This document shows positions 18,120 through 25,983 of a DNA stretch of 64,000 nucleotides, one piece after another (the stretch's first letter is position 1; each line of letters begins with the position of its first letter). Under the pieces are notes generated by a model. That model was not told the DNA's origin, made no database searches, and saw only the letters and a list, made by a program, of their open reading frames with translations. The stretch is taken from the NCBI GenBank assembly GCA_041556555.1, contig JBFFIE010000002.1, positions 82,092 through 146,091 of the forward strand, read 5' to 3'. A program made the translations under genes and the position numbers. Source of the stretch: SZUA-592 sp041556555 (GTDB taxonomy: Bacteria; Pseudomonadota; Gammaproteobacteria; Eutrophobiales; Eutrophobiaceae).

Positions 18120-18382
18120 AACTCTCAGTCAAGATCATTCCCTCTTCATCCAGTACCTGCATCGCCGGTTGGTTGAATGATACCCTCAAGATCAGGGTCA
18201 GCGCGGCACCGGAAAAAGGGAAGGCCAATCAGCTGATTGAAAAAACCCTGGAAAAGGCATTGCAATTACCGCGCAATTCTGTATCCATCACCCACGGAAA
18301 AACTTCCTCGAACAAAATCATAGAAATTGTATCCTTGAGCGAAGATGAAGTTTACAGACGGTTGTCAAAACCCGGTATGTAG
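18116..18382 (+). CDS. DUF167/YggU family protein
   Basis: An 88-residue conserved protein of unknown function with the family core LKIRVSAAPEKGKANQLIE followed by a KTSSNKIIEI strand. Structural members are single alpha/beta domains. It overlaps the VOC gene by ATGA-type coupling, ending the aldolase-VOC-yggU cluster. No biochemical role is known. Confidence 0.88.
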   Translation: MKLSVKIIPSSSSTCIAGWLNDTLKIRVSAAPEKGKANQLIEKTLEKALQLPRNSVSITHGKTSSNKIIEIVSLSEDEVYRRLSKPGM

Positions 18383-18407
18383 TTATCAGTCAGAAGAGTC
18401 TTCTGGT

Positions 18408-18614
18408 TTACTCCAGATTAATCTTGCCGTTGATCTCTTCCTTGAGCCCGAGTTCATTTACCTCCAGTGTTATCTTTGCGCTGAAAGATTCATTGCCTTT
18501 CAGCTTGCCTGAACGGAGTGCCTCATCAACAGCTTTTTCGATTTCCCGCTGGGAAGTGACGCCGACGTTCTTGAGGAATTTCCGGACGGTCATGTTAAAG
18601 GTATCTTCATTCAT
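18408..18614 (-). CDS. DUF6494-type small protein
   Basis: A 68-residue protein starting MNEDTFNMTVRKFLKNVG. The upstream in-frame ATG at 18641 is less likely because the conserved N terminus begins at 18614 and AGGAGG-like sequence lies just before it. It is charged and soluble; residues 20-35 form a predicted helix (REIEKAVDEALRSG) and the C-terminal half is strand-rich. I recognise the family only as a domain of unknown function; the assignment is from memory of its N terminus. Confidence 0.7.
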   Translation of the reverse strand: MNEDTFNMTVRKFLKNVGVTSQREIEKAVDEALRSGKLKGNESFSAKITLEVNELGLKEEINGKINLE

Positions 18615-18798
18615 AGATGCTTTCCTCCTGATTATGACCACAGCCTATGCCACACAATCCAGGAATCAAGGGGCCGGGGTCTAAAATCAAATATTTATTC
18701 AATAGAAATAGCAAACATTAACGAATGTAAGTACATACTATCACTAGAATAACGATATATACTGAATATTAGAGAATTAAGATATTATAAAAATAATG

Positions 18799-18827
18799 TT
18801 GCAATGCACAATCTCCTGGTCTATACT
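18799..18827 (+). promoter_or_regulatory. Sigma-70-type promoter of the phasin gene
   Basis: -35 TTGCAA (18799-18804), a 17-base spacer and -10 TATACT (18822-18827), predicting a start near 18834 and a leader of about 36 bases before the phasin ATG. The -35 region lies in TTGCAATGCA, a TGCA-rich motif reminiscent of PhaR operators; that regulator assignment is inference. Confidence 0.65.
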
Positions 18828-18869
18828 GCATCGCAACATCACATAAACTTTTATCTGAGGAGATAAAAC

Positions 18870-19181
18870 ATGAACTTCGAAATTGAAAAATTTGTAGCAC
18901 CTATTCAGGAGCTGAATGCCCTGTATGTTGAAAATGTTGAGAAGCTGGCTGGTATCCAGTTGGAAGCACTGGAAGAAAGCGTTAATGCTGGCGTTGACTC
19001 ACTGAAGAAGGCTTCCAGCGTCAAGGACATCGAAGGTGCCAAGAGCTACTTCGTTGGCCAGTCTGAAGCTGCCAAGGTTGCAGTTGAAAACGCCGTTGCA
19101 CGTGGCAAGTCTGTAGCTGAGATCGTTCAGGCTTATCCTGCCAGCGTCAAAAAGATCCTGGATAGCGCCTTAGCTGCCTAA
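18870..19181 (+). CDS. Phasin family protein
   Basis: A 103-residue all-helical amphipathic protein of the phasin family, which coats polyhydroxyalkanoate granules. The segment FVAPIQELNALYVENVEKLAGIQLEA is typical, and the C terminus ends in an Ala-rich helix. It has a strong ribosome binding site (GAGGAG), a good promoter and an intrinsic terminator, so it is a highly expressed single-gene unit. No PHA synthase or depolymerase gene is in the window. Confidence 0.85.
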   Translation: MNFEIEKFVAPIQELNALYVENVEKLAGIQLEALEESVNAGVDSLKKASSVKDIEGAKSYFVGQSEAAKVAVENAVARGKSVAEIVQAYPASVKKILDSALAA

Positions 19182-19215
19182 CCTGGATAGTGACCTCACT
19201 CCTTTAAAGTCACGG

Positions 19216-19242
19216 AAAAGCCGCCCTCAGGGCGGCTTTTTT
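19216..19242. terminator. Intrinsic terminator (works in both directions)
   Basis: GCCGCCC (19220-19226), loop TCA, GGGCGGC (19230-19236) then six T; four A precede the stem, so the reverse strand also reads stem plus T-run. It ends the phasin transcript and could end the convergent transcript of the SMP-30-like gene. Confidence 0.93.
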
Positions 19243-19258
19243 ATTTCCTGAGTAATAT

Positions 19259-20146
19259 TTATTTAATGATACGGTAGGCAAGTAACTTATTGCTGTTCAT
19301 CATTGGCAAAAGTATCAATTGCCTATTGAGTATCACCTCATGATCCGCCATGCCTTGTTCGAGTGCCAGTAACAATTCAACATTACCCATATTATTAATG
19401 TGGTAAAGTTTGCCGGCCATCCAGTCAGTCACGTAGTACCCTCCCCTGAAATCACTTTCGACACCGTCCAGATTTCCAATGGGACTGCCATCACCAAGGG
19501 AAGATATCGACATATCATTGAATGAAACCCTGAGCATGTGGCCGGGGACTTCTGTGGCGAAACCATCTGTCATCGTCCCCCAGGCACCCACAGTCAGATA
19601 ATCAGTCTCTGCCAGCAATCCATTGGGATTGAGCAGTCCTTCATCTTCAAGCCAGATCGTGAAATCGTATCCCCGCAGGCGGTGAATCCGGTTCATTACC
19701 ATATCTGATACATAGATGGAACCATCAACGGCGGACGTCACATCGTTCAGGAACTTCGCGTCATCAACCTTGTAGCGTTGGACGATTCTGGCATTAGGTA
19801 TGTCGATTACCACCAGAGTATCGATATCGGCAACATAAAGTTTGTTGCCATACAAGGCCAGACCCTTGGGTGCATCCAGTCCGGCAAGCCATTTTAGCTC
19901 GAGAAGTTCGCCGTCAAGAGAGATCCTGGAGATAAACCCGTTCCCGTCTTTTTCGGTGGGAGAGCCGTTAACGTTAGATACATAGAGAGAATTACTGGTC
20001 GGATGATAAACGACTGATTCTGGATTCATAAGGCCTTCTGTTACCCAGGCTAGTTCAATGTCTGGACTTTCAGCATTTGCGGAAAGAGTTAGTAACAAAA
20101 TAGATACTGCGCAAAATAATAATTTGAAGATTTTGTCTTCAATCAT
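19259..20146 (-). CDS. Exported SMP-30/NHL-type beta-propeller protein
   Basis: A 295-residue protein with an N-terminal signal peptide (hydrophobic core LLFCAVSILLLTL, cleavage near residue 26) followed by propeller-type repeats such as NSLYVSNVNGSPTEKDGNGFIS and GLALYGNKLYVADIDTLVVIDI. This resembles SMP-30/gluconolactonase-like or NHL proteins. Substrate and activity unknown. It lies 14 bases after trpC in the same direction, so it may be read through from trpGDC. Confidence 0.72.
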   Translation of the reverse strand: MIEDKIFKLLFCAVSILLLTLSANAESPDIELAWVTEGLMNPESVVYHPTSNSLYVSNVNGSPTEKDGNGFISRISLDGELLELKWLAGLDAPKGLALYGNKLYVADIDTLVVIDIPNARIVQRYKVDDAKFLNDVTSAVDGSIYVSDMVMNRIHRLRGYDFTIWLEDEGLLNPNGLLAETDYLTVGAWGTMTDGFATEVPGHMLRVSFNDMSISSLGDGSPIGNLDGVESDFRGGYYVTDWMAGKLYHINNMGNVELLLALEQGMADHEVILNRQLILLPMMNSNKLLAYRIIK

Positions 20147-20160
20147 AATAACTCCCTTGA

Positions 20161-20958
20161 TTATTCAAAAAGTGTTTTGAGTTTTTCGCCTGGATCCGGT
20201 GCTGCCATAAAAGACTCACCGACAAGGAATGCGTTGACATTATGTTTACGCATCAGGGCTACATCATCCTTACTGTGAATACCGCTTTCCGTGATCACGG
20301 TGCGGTCATGAAACACATCCGGCAACAGCCCAATAGTAGTGTTGATGTCGGTTTCAAAAGTCCGGAGATTACGGTTATTGATTCCGATGAGTGGCAATCT
20401 CAAGACCAGCGCCCGTTCCAGTTCCTCGCGATCATGCACTTCCGGAAGTACGTCCATGCCCAGCATGGTCGACAGATCCGCCAGATCGCGCAACTTCTGG
20501 TCGTCCAGCGCAGAAACAATGAGAAGTATGCAATCTGCACCTAACAGACGTGACTCATAGATCTGATATGGATCGATCATGAAATCCTTGCGCAGGACCG
20601 GAAGTTCACAGGCCGCGCGTGCAGATTTCAAATACTCGTCGTCACCCTGGAAAAAGTCCCTGTCAGTTAATACCGAAAGGCATGTTGCGCCGGCATCAGC
20701 ATAGCTTTTGGCAATCGCAACCGGATCAAAATCCTTCCTTATCACACCCTTGCTGGGCGAGGCTTTTTTAATCTCGGCAATGATCGCAGGTTTTCCCTGA
20801 CTGATCGTACGTTGCAGTGCCATTTCAAACCCCCGGGCCGGGGGGGAATCCTTGCACATTTCTACAAGTTCTGATTCGGGCAATACCTGTTTTCGTTCAG
20901 AGACCTCTTCTGTTTTGCGCGACAGAATCCGCCTGAGAATGTCGGGGGTATCTTGCAT
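20161..20958 (-). CDS. trpC: Indole-3-glycerol phosphate synthase
   Basis: Ring-closing step of tryptophan synthesis. The (beta/alpha)8 barrel carries catalytic Lys in EIKKASPSKG, Lys in VLRKDFMID, the GINNRNL loop and TESGI. The 265-residue length is that of a stand-alone TrpC without a TrpF fusion. It lies 5 bases after trpD. Confidence 0.96.
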   Translation of the reverse strand: MQDTPDILRRILSRKTEEVSERKQVLPESELVEMCKDSPPARGFEMALQRTISQGKPAIIAEIKKASPSKGVIRKDFDPVAIAKSYADAGATCLSVLTDRDFFQGDDEYLKSARAACELPVLRKDFMIDPYQIYESRLLGADCILLIVSALDDQKLRDLADLSTMLGMDVLPEVHDREELERALVLRLPLIGINNRNLRTFETDINTTIGLLPDVFHDRTVITESGIHSKDDVALMRKHNVNAFLVGESFMAAPDPGEKLKTLFE

Positions 20959-20963
20959 ATGAT

Positions 20964-21980
20964 TTAAAACGAGTTGCTGTGTTTGACCAGCAAATCCAGT
21001 TTTGATCTCGCGGCACCATTCTCGATGGACTTGATTGCCAGCATAATACCGGAACCAATAGTGTCACAAATACCCGCTGTGTAGATTGCGGCAGCGGCAT
21101 TGAGTATTACAATATCACGGGCGGGGCCGGGTTGATTGTCCAGTACTGAAAGCATGGTCTGCAGGCTGTCGTTAATACCGTTTACTTCGATCGTTGAAAT
21201 ATCATGCAGTGGCAAGTCAAACTGATCCGGTGAGATCGTGTAGGATTCAATCTTTCCATCGACAAGTTCACAAACATCCGTCGGCGCAGAAATACTGATT
21301 TCATCCATGCCGTCCCTCGAGTGAACTACGAGAACATGATGACTGCCCAACTGTTGGAGAACACGAGCTATTTTTTCGAGCCATTCATTGCTGAAGACTC
21401 CGAGGACCTGATTGGGCGCCCCGGCCGGGTTGGTCAATGGGCCCAGCAGGTTAAAGATCGTTCGCACGCCCAGTTCCTTGCGCGGGCCAATGGCATGTTT
21501 CATCGCACTGTGATGCAGGGGTGCGAACATGAAGCCTATGCCAACTGCTTCAATACAATCAGCAACCTGATCAGGTGTCAGATTGAGCCTGATACCGGCC
21601 GCTTCCAGCACATCCGCACTGCCTGATTTACTGGAAACTGAACGGTTGCCATGCTTGGCAACCCGAGCACCGGCACCTGCGGTAACAAAGGCCACGGTAG
21701 TTGAAATATTAAAAGTATTGGTAGCATCACCGCCGGTACCGCAGGTATCGACGAGGTGTGTCGAGTTGACTTCGACGCGGTTCGAAAGTTGCCGCATGAC
21801 ATCGGCTGCTGCCGCTATCTCATCGACTGTTTCGCCTTTCATTCGCAATGCAATCAGGAAACCGGCGATTTGCGCCGGAGTACATTCTCCGGTCATGATG
21901 GCCTGCATGATCTGCTGCATTTGTTCGCCAGCGAGATCCTGCCTTTCAAGTAATAATTTCAGTCCGGTTTGTATATCCAT
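20964..21980 (-). CDS. trpD: Anthranilate phosphoribosyltransferase
   Basis: Transfers the phosphoribosyl group of PRPP to anthranilate. The PRPP/Mg loop is DTCGTGGDATNTFNIST, followed by KHGNRSVSSKSGSADVLEA. The 338-residue length is standard for the unfused enzyme. It sits between trpG and trpC. Confidence 0.97.
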   Translation of the reverse strand: MDIQTGLKLLLERQDLAGEQMQQIMQAIMTGECTPAQIAGFLIALRMKGETVDEIAAAADVMRQLSNRVEVNSTHLVDTCGTGGDATNTFNISTTVAFVTAGAGARVAKHGNRSVSSKSGSADVLEAAGIRLNLTPDQVADCIEAVGIGFMFAPLHHSAMKHAIGPRKELGVRTIFNLLGPLTNPAGAPNQVLGVFSNEWLEKIARVLQQLGSHHVLVVHSRDGMDEISISAPTDVCELVDGKIESYTISPDQFDLPLHDISTIEVNGINDSLQTMLSVLDNQPGPARDIVILNAAAAIYTAGICDTIGSGIMLAIKSIENGAARSKLDLLVKHSNSF

Positions 21981-21996
21981 GTAAGATTGATGCGAA

Positions 21997-22578
21997 TTAA
22001 CTATTTACCAGAAAATTTCTAAGCAGGTCATGACCGTAAGCAGTCAAGATAGATTCGGGATGAAACTGTACACCAATTACAGGAAGCTCCTTATGACGTA
22101 CTCCCATGATCTCATCGATGTTACCAACTCCATCTTCGGTCCATGCGGTAATCTCCAGACATTCAGGTAAGGTTTCTTTCTCGATCACAAGTGAGTGATA
22201 GCGTGTTGCCGTAAATGGCATATCGAGTCCGGAAAAAACATCAGTATTATTGTGATACACATCAGAAGTCTTGCCATGCATGATCTGGTTGGCGTGAACA
22301 ATCCTGCCACCAAATGCCTGGCCGATACACTGGTGACCCAGACAAACGCCAAGGATGGGTATCTTTCCCTTGAAATTACCGATAACGTCCAAAGAGATCC
22401 CGGCTTCGTTGGGAGTACATGGTCCGGGCGAGATTACAATCCGTTCCGGTGCCAGTTTCTCGATTTCATTGAGGCTGATTTGGTCATTTCGATAGACCTT
22501 GACATCCTGTCCCAGTTCTCCAAGATACTGGACCAGGTTGTAGGTGAAGGAATCGTAATTGTCGATCATGAGCAGCAT
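21997..22578 (-). CDS. trpG: Anthranilate synthase glutamine amidotransferase component
   Basis: Provides ammonia to TrpE from glutamine. The nucleophile is Cys79 in GVCLGHQCIG, with His-Glu of the triad in VQFHPESIL near the C terminus. 193 residues. The sequence could also serve as PabA, but its place ahead of trpDC argues for trpG. Its partner trpE lies about 16 kb away, beyond the respiratory block. A Trp-rich leader peptide precedes it. Confidence 0.95.
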   Translation of the reverse strand: MLLMIDNYDSFTYNLVQYLGELGQDVKVYRNDQISLNEIEKLAPERIVISPGPCTPNEAGISLDVIGNFKGKIPILGVCLGHQCIGQAFGGRIVHANQIMHGKTSDVYHNNTDVFSGLDMPFTATRYHSLVIEKETLPECLEITAWTEDGVGNIDEIMGVRHKELPVIGVQFHPESILTAYGHDLLRNFLVNS

Positions 22579-22701
22579 ATTAATTATAACCTATTGTTTT
22601 ATTTATATTTACTCATTGATTATCCTCGAAAATACCCGCTTTGATAGCCGCAATTTACAAAACCGAAAGAAGACTTTCTGAAGAACGGTGAAATCATAGC
22701 G

Positions 22702-22728
22702 TTATCGGGACCAGCACCATACAATCAT
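22702..22728 (-). CDS. trpL: Candidate trp leader peptide upstream of trpGDC
   Basis: An 8-codon frame MIVWCWSR with Trp codons at positions 4 and 6, ending in TAA 123 bases before the trpG ATG. A GGAG lies 10 bases before its ATG. Two Trp codons in such a short peptide placed exactly ahead of a trp operon is the hallmark of attenuation, and the Pseudomonas trpGDC operon is known to be attenuated. Just after the stop, CGCTATGA (22694-22701) can pair with a nearly complementary stretch at 22637-22644. The terminator hairpin is weak (GAAAG/CTTTC at 22665-22678, then a T-run), so the switch is inferred. Confidence 0.6.
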   Translation of the reverse strand: MIVWCWSR

Positions 22729-22775
22729 GGTTATAAAACTCCGGAATTCTAGCCACTGACCGCAATCATTCTGCC

Positions 22776-23153
22776 TCAGAATATTGATACCGGCCGCGTG
22801 ATTGCAAGGATAACGATTATTGCCAGGAACAACCAGGAAACAAATAGTGCCGTAATTCTTATAGTTGCTGTATGTCCATATCTCAGTGCGATTGCTCCTG
22901 AAAAAATATACAGTACAATTACAAAAAGTTTCAGCAGTAACCAGTCAAAATTATAAAACTCCCTGTAATACTGTATTAATAAAACGATACCACTCAGGAG
23001 CAGAAACGCATCAATAATGTGTGGCAGTATACGCGTTATTCTTATGGTAAGTAATGAAGACCCTTGTAGCATCCATATCCCTCGAATTGAAAAAGAAATA
23101 ATCGTCAGGATGGCGCAGATTACGTGAATATATTTGATGTAATTCATTGACAA
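22776..23153 (-). CDS. SirB2 family membrane protein
   Basis: A 125-residue protein with four hydrophobic segments; MNYIKYIHVICAILTIISFSIRG and the HIIDAFLLLSGI segment match the SirB/SirB2 family. Despite the historical name (invasion gene expression up-regulator) the molecular function is unknown. It is the first gene of the block between trpG and trpE, read toward trpG. Start alternatives: ATG two codons later (MNYIKY). Confidence 0.8.
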   Translation of the reverse strand: MSMNYIKYIHVICAILTIISFSIRGIWMLQGSSLLTIRITRILPHIIDAFLLLSGIVLLIQYYREFYNFDWLLLKLFVIVLYIFSGAIALRYGHTATIRITALFVSWLFLAIIVILAITRPVSIF

Positions 23154-23223
23154 ATAAGCCAGTCAATATAAATAAGGTGTATTGGATATTATTACAAATA
23201 ACCCCATTTAAAAGGCACTTACA

Positions 23224-23412
23224 TTGCTGGAGATTCTAAGCTACACAATCACAGCCATTATTCTCTATATAGTCTCTGATTGGCTGCTTGAGCGCCTGGA
23301 ACTGGCTGTCGGCCGCCGCTTCGAATATCGGAGTTTAATATTCTTTGCTATCCTCTCGGTCCTGGCACTGTCGACTTTCTCACTCATCAGATATATTATT
23401 GAATTTCAATAA
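23224..23412 (+). CDS. Small two-helix membrane protein, hypothetical
   Basis: A 62-residue frame starting with TTG. It has two hydrophobic segments (about residues 2-18 and 37-57) separated by a charged loop, RLELAVGRRFEYR. It is divergent from the SirB2-like gene. The start codon is rare and the ribosome binding site weak (AAAGGC), so the start is uncertain. The membrane topology and codon pattern look like a real protein; I do not recognise the family. Confidence 0.55.
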   Translation: MLEILSYTITAIILYIVSDWLLERLELAVGRRFEYRSLIFFAILSVLALSTFSLIRYIIEFQ

Positions 23413-23460
23413 GTTAACAGCAGATTCTAAAAAAAATTATTCTATATTCTTTGCATTCAA

Positions 23461-23502
23461 TTGATATAGATCAAGGTTTAATTATTATTCTACAATTACA
23501 TT
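23461..23502 (+). promoter_or_regulatory. FNR/DNR-type box and -10 of the NO reductase arm
   Basis: A perfect TTGAT-N4-ATCAA dyad at 23461-23474 followed 22 bases later by TACATT (23497-23502) as a -10 candidate. This spacing is that of a class II activator site centred near -41.5. The same geometry precedes nirS. FNR, ANR and DNR/NNR bind this motif; which one acts here cannot be told. Confidence 0.82.
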
Positions 23503-23538
23503 ATCTTCACATATCCTTGGGTAAGGGGAGGCTGGAAT

Positions 23539-23712
23539 ATGGTGGATGAAGAATCTGCACCGCAACATAAAAAAGAAGACGAGCAAATCCCGTTTATGCA
23601 ACGGTTCCTTGATAACCCCTTTTTGCTGCTATTTCTTGGAGTGACCATTCCAACTGTTTTTTATGTTATCTGGGGTATCATGGAAATCGTTCAGATACCT
23701 ATCGCTAAATAA
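23539..23712 (+). CDS. 57-residue single-span membrane subunit ahead of norS
   Basis: A short gene with start ATG at 23539 and stop TAA at 23710-23712. GGGGAGG lies about 7 bases before the ATG. The N-terminal third is acidic and hydrophilic (MVDEESAPQHKKEDEQ), then a single hydrophobic helix PFLLLFLGVTIPTVFYVIWG. Placed 12 bases before the CuA subunit and directly after the FNR-type promoter, it resembles in size and topology the small subunit IIa of B-type haem-copper enzymes; a specific homology claim is inference. Confidence 0.8.
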   Translation: MVDEESAPQHKKEDEQIPFMQRFLDNPFLLLFLGVTIPTVFYVIWGIMEIVQIPIAK

Positions 23713-23724
23713 CAGGAGATACTT

Positions 23725-24258
23725 ATGTCCATTATTCCTCCTGAGGAACGGATATGGTGGAATGAGCCTATTGCCAGGACGGAACTGATATGGATTATCA
23801 TTGGTTTTATATGGGGCCTGGTAATGTTCTTTATGATGATTTACTGGCATGGTGCCGGTGAACAAAATCTTTCTAATGAAGCGTATCGCATCACCCCGGA
23901 GGCATTTTCCGCCAAGACGACCGAAATGGTTAATCAATACAAGGTACGGGAGGAAGCGAATTTCCCTGTTGTTCATCCTCCTCCCGGCAGTGATGTTTAC
24001 CTGATTGGCCGTCTCTGGCAATGGTGGCCAATTCTTGAATTTGAGAAAAACCAAAGTTACCGTCTGCATATATCATCACTGGACTGGCAGCATGGGTTTT
24101 CCCTACAACCAACCAATATCAATCTGCAAATACATCCGGGCTATGAAATGGTCATTACAGTCACACCAGACAAGGCAGGTGAATACAGCATAATTTGTAA
24201 TGAATATTGTGGCATTGGCCACCATACAATGATCGGAAAAATATATGTCACCGAATAA
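23725..24258 (+). CDS. norS: CuA subunit II of a haem-copper NO reductase (NorS-like)
   Basis: Membrane-anchored cupredoxin, 177 residues. One transmembrane helix (about 20-41), then a periplasmic cupredoxin domain with a full CuA site: His123 in DWQHGF, then Cys158, Glu160, Cys162, His166 and Met169 in CNEYCGIGHHTM. It receives electrons from a cytochrome c and passes them to subunit I. The order small ORF-subunit II-subunit I-SenC matches the norSY-senC clusters of ammonia oxidisers. An alternative is a ba3-type oxidase subunit II. Confidence 0.85.
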   Translation: MSIIPPEERIWWNEPIARTELIWIIIGFIWGLVMFFMMIYWHGAGEQNLSNEAYRITPEAFSAKTTEMVNQYKVREEANFPVVHPPPGSDVYLIGRLWQWWPILEFEKNQSYRLHISSLDWQHGFSLQPTNINLQIHPGYEMVITVTPDKAGEYSIICNEYCGIGHHTMIGKIYVTE

Positions 24259-24274
24259 TAGACCGGAGTAAGCT

Positions 24275-25954
24275 ATGGCCTCAGATACACGATTCCGCAC
24301 CTGTCCGACAACCGGCCTTCGAATTCATTTGCCAGCTGAAAAACTGATTAAGGCCAATGCAGTTGTAGCTGTTGTTTTCCTTGCCATAGGCGGTTTATTT
24401 GGATTGATGGTTGCACTTACGCGATGGCCGGCAGTTCACTTGCTGCCAGCTGACTGGTTTTATCTGGCTCTGACAGCACATGGTCTTGATGTATTACTGG
24501 TATGGATCATTTTCTTCGAGATGGCCATACTTTATTTTGCTTCCGCCATACTGCTGAATTCGAGGATTGCTGCGCCTAAGGTCGCATGGACTGGATTCTG
24601 GCTCATGTTGATCGGTGCTGTTATTACAAATATTGCAGTTCTGCAGGGTAAATCCAGTGTAATGTTCACTTCTTACGTTCCCATGCAGGCGGAACCGCAT
24701 TTTTATCTCGGAATTATTCTCTTTGCTGTGGGGGCGTTGCTTGGTTGTTGTGTTTTTTTCGGGACACTGGTTATTGCCAAGGAGGAAAATACCTACCAGG
24801 GCTCTATACCGCTGGTTACTTTTGGCGCATTGACAGCAGCAATTATTGCGGTTTTTACTATTGCATCAGGCGCCATTATTTTAATACCCACATTATTATG
24901 GTCACTGGGTATTGTCAGTAATATTGATCCATTAATGTACAAGGCGGTGTGGTGGGCCATGGGGCATTCATCACAGCAGATAAATGTTTCCGCGCATGTG
25001 GCGGTCTGGTATGCCATAGCAGCTATTGTACTTGGTGCAAAACCTATTTCAGAAAAAGTCAGCAGAATGGCATTTTTAATGTACATACTCTTTTTGCAAC
25101 TGGCGAGTGCACACCATTTGCTTGTAGAACCCGGTATCAGTTCCGAATGGAAAATATTCAATACCAGTTATGCCATGTATCTCGCCGTTCTGGGTAGCAT
25201 GATTCACGGAATGACAGTACCGGGATCGATCGAGGCAGCACAGCGGGCAAAAGGTTATACAAAAGGTTTGTTTGAATGGTTGAAAAAGGCACCTTGGGGA
25301 AATCCCGCTTTTTCAGGGATGTTTCTTTCTCTAATAATGTTCGGATTTATCGGCGGTATATCAGGAGTTGTTCTTGGAACTGAGCAAATCAACCTGATTA
25401 TGCATAATACCCTGTATGTACCTGGGCATTTTCATGGCACAGTCGTAGCCGGAACAACACTCGCATTCATGGCAATCACTTATCTGCTTGTCCCCTTGAT
25501 TTTTCAACGTGAACTGATTTGGCTAAAACTGGCTAAATTACAACCTTACCTGTTTGGCATTGGTGTCGCAGGAATTTCCCTGTTCATGATGGGTGCTGGA
25601 ACGCTTGGTGTGGCGAGGCGGCATTGGGATATCACATTCACCGATGCTGTATTGAAGTTTGACTATCCCGGCACCGCATTCCTCATGATGGGCCTGAATG
25701 GTATTTTTGCATTGCTTGCAGCGCTTGGCGGTATTCTCTATATTCTGATCATTGTTGGTTCGATACTGTTCGGAAAGAAAATAGATAGTAGCTTCGAGGA
25801 AAAGAAACCTGCTGCAGTTGTCGGACAGTACGGAAGCGCAAAAACACTGGCAATACCCGGCACTGTATTCCTAGTGGCAACATTTTTTACAGCTTTTGTC
25901 CTCTATTATTTCGTAAACTGGAAATATCTTGCAGAGGTCTGGCCACTCAGATAG
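24275..25954 (+). CDS. norY: Haem-copper subunit I, sNOR-type nitric oxide reductase (NorY-like)
   Basis: Catalytic subunit, 559 residues, about 13 membrane helices. Metal ligands are all visible: low-spin haem His69 and His387, high-spin haem His385 (GHFHG), and active-site copper or iron ligands His231, His280 and His281. In oxidases the first of these is followed by a cross-linked Tyr (GHPEVY); here the motif is GHSSQQ, with Gln at position 235. Loss of this Tyr is expected in NO-reducing members. Context (nirS, senC, FNR box) supports reduction of NO to N2O. Confidence 0.82.
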   Translation: MASDTRFRTCPTTGLRIHLPAEKLIKANAVVAVVFLAIGGLFGLMVALTRWPAVHLLPADWFYLALTAHGLDVLLVWIIFFEMAILYFASAILLNSRIAAPKVAWTGFWLMLIGAVITNIAVLQGKSSVMFTSYVPMQAEPHFYLGIILFAVGALLGCCVFFGTLVIAKEENTYQGSIPLVTFGALTAAIIAVFTIASGAIILIPTLLWSLGIVSNIDPLMYKAVWWAMGHSSQQINVSAHVAVWYAIAAIVLGAKPISEKVSRMAFLMYILFLQLASAHHLLVEPGISSEWKIFNTSYAMYLAVLGSMIHGMTVPGSIEAAQRAKGYTKGLFEWLKKAPWGNPAFSGMFLSLIMFGFIGGISGVVLGTEQINLIMHNTLYVPGHFHGTVVAGTTLAFMAITYLLVPLIFQRELIWLKLAKLQPYLFGIGVAGISLFMMGAGTLGVARRHWDITFTDAVLKFDYPGTAFLMMGLNGIFALLAALGGILYILIIVGSILFGKKIDSSFEEKKPAAVVGQYGSAKTLAIPGTVFLVATFFTAFVLYYFVNWKYLAEVWPLR

Positions 25955-25983
25955 CAGTAGTTTATTTTTTATGACTCAACCTG

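Noticed and set aside
22579..22775. Direct repeats matching the far edge of the block near 38.0-38.3 kb (att sites)
   Set aside because: Compared by eye; no shared stretch long enough to support an attachment-site duplication.
24275..25954. Ordinary cytochrome c oxidase subunit I
   Set aside because: The cross-linked Tyr of GHPEVY is replaced (GHSSQQ), and the gene lies in a norSY-senC order under an FNR-type box beside nirS.
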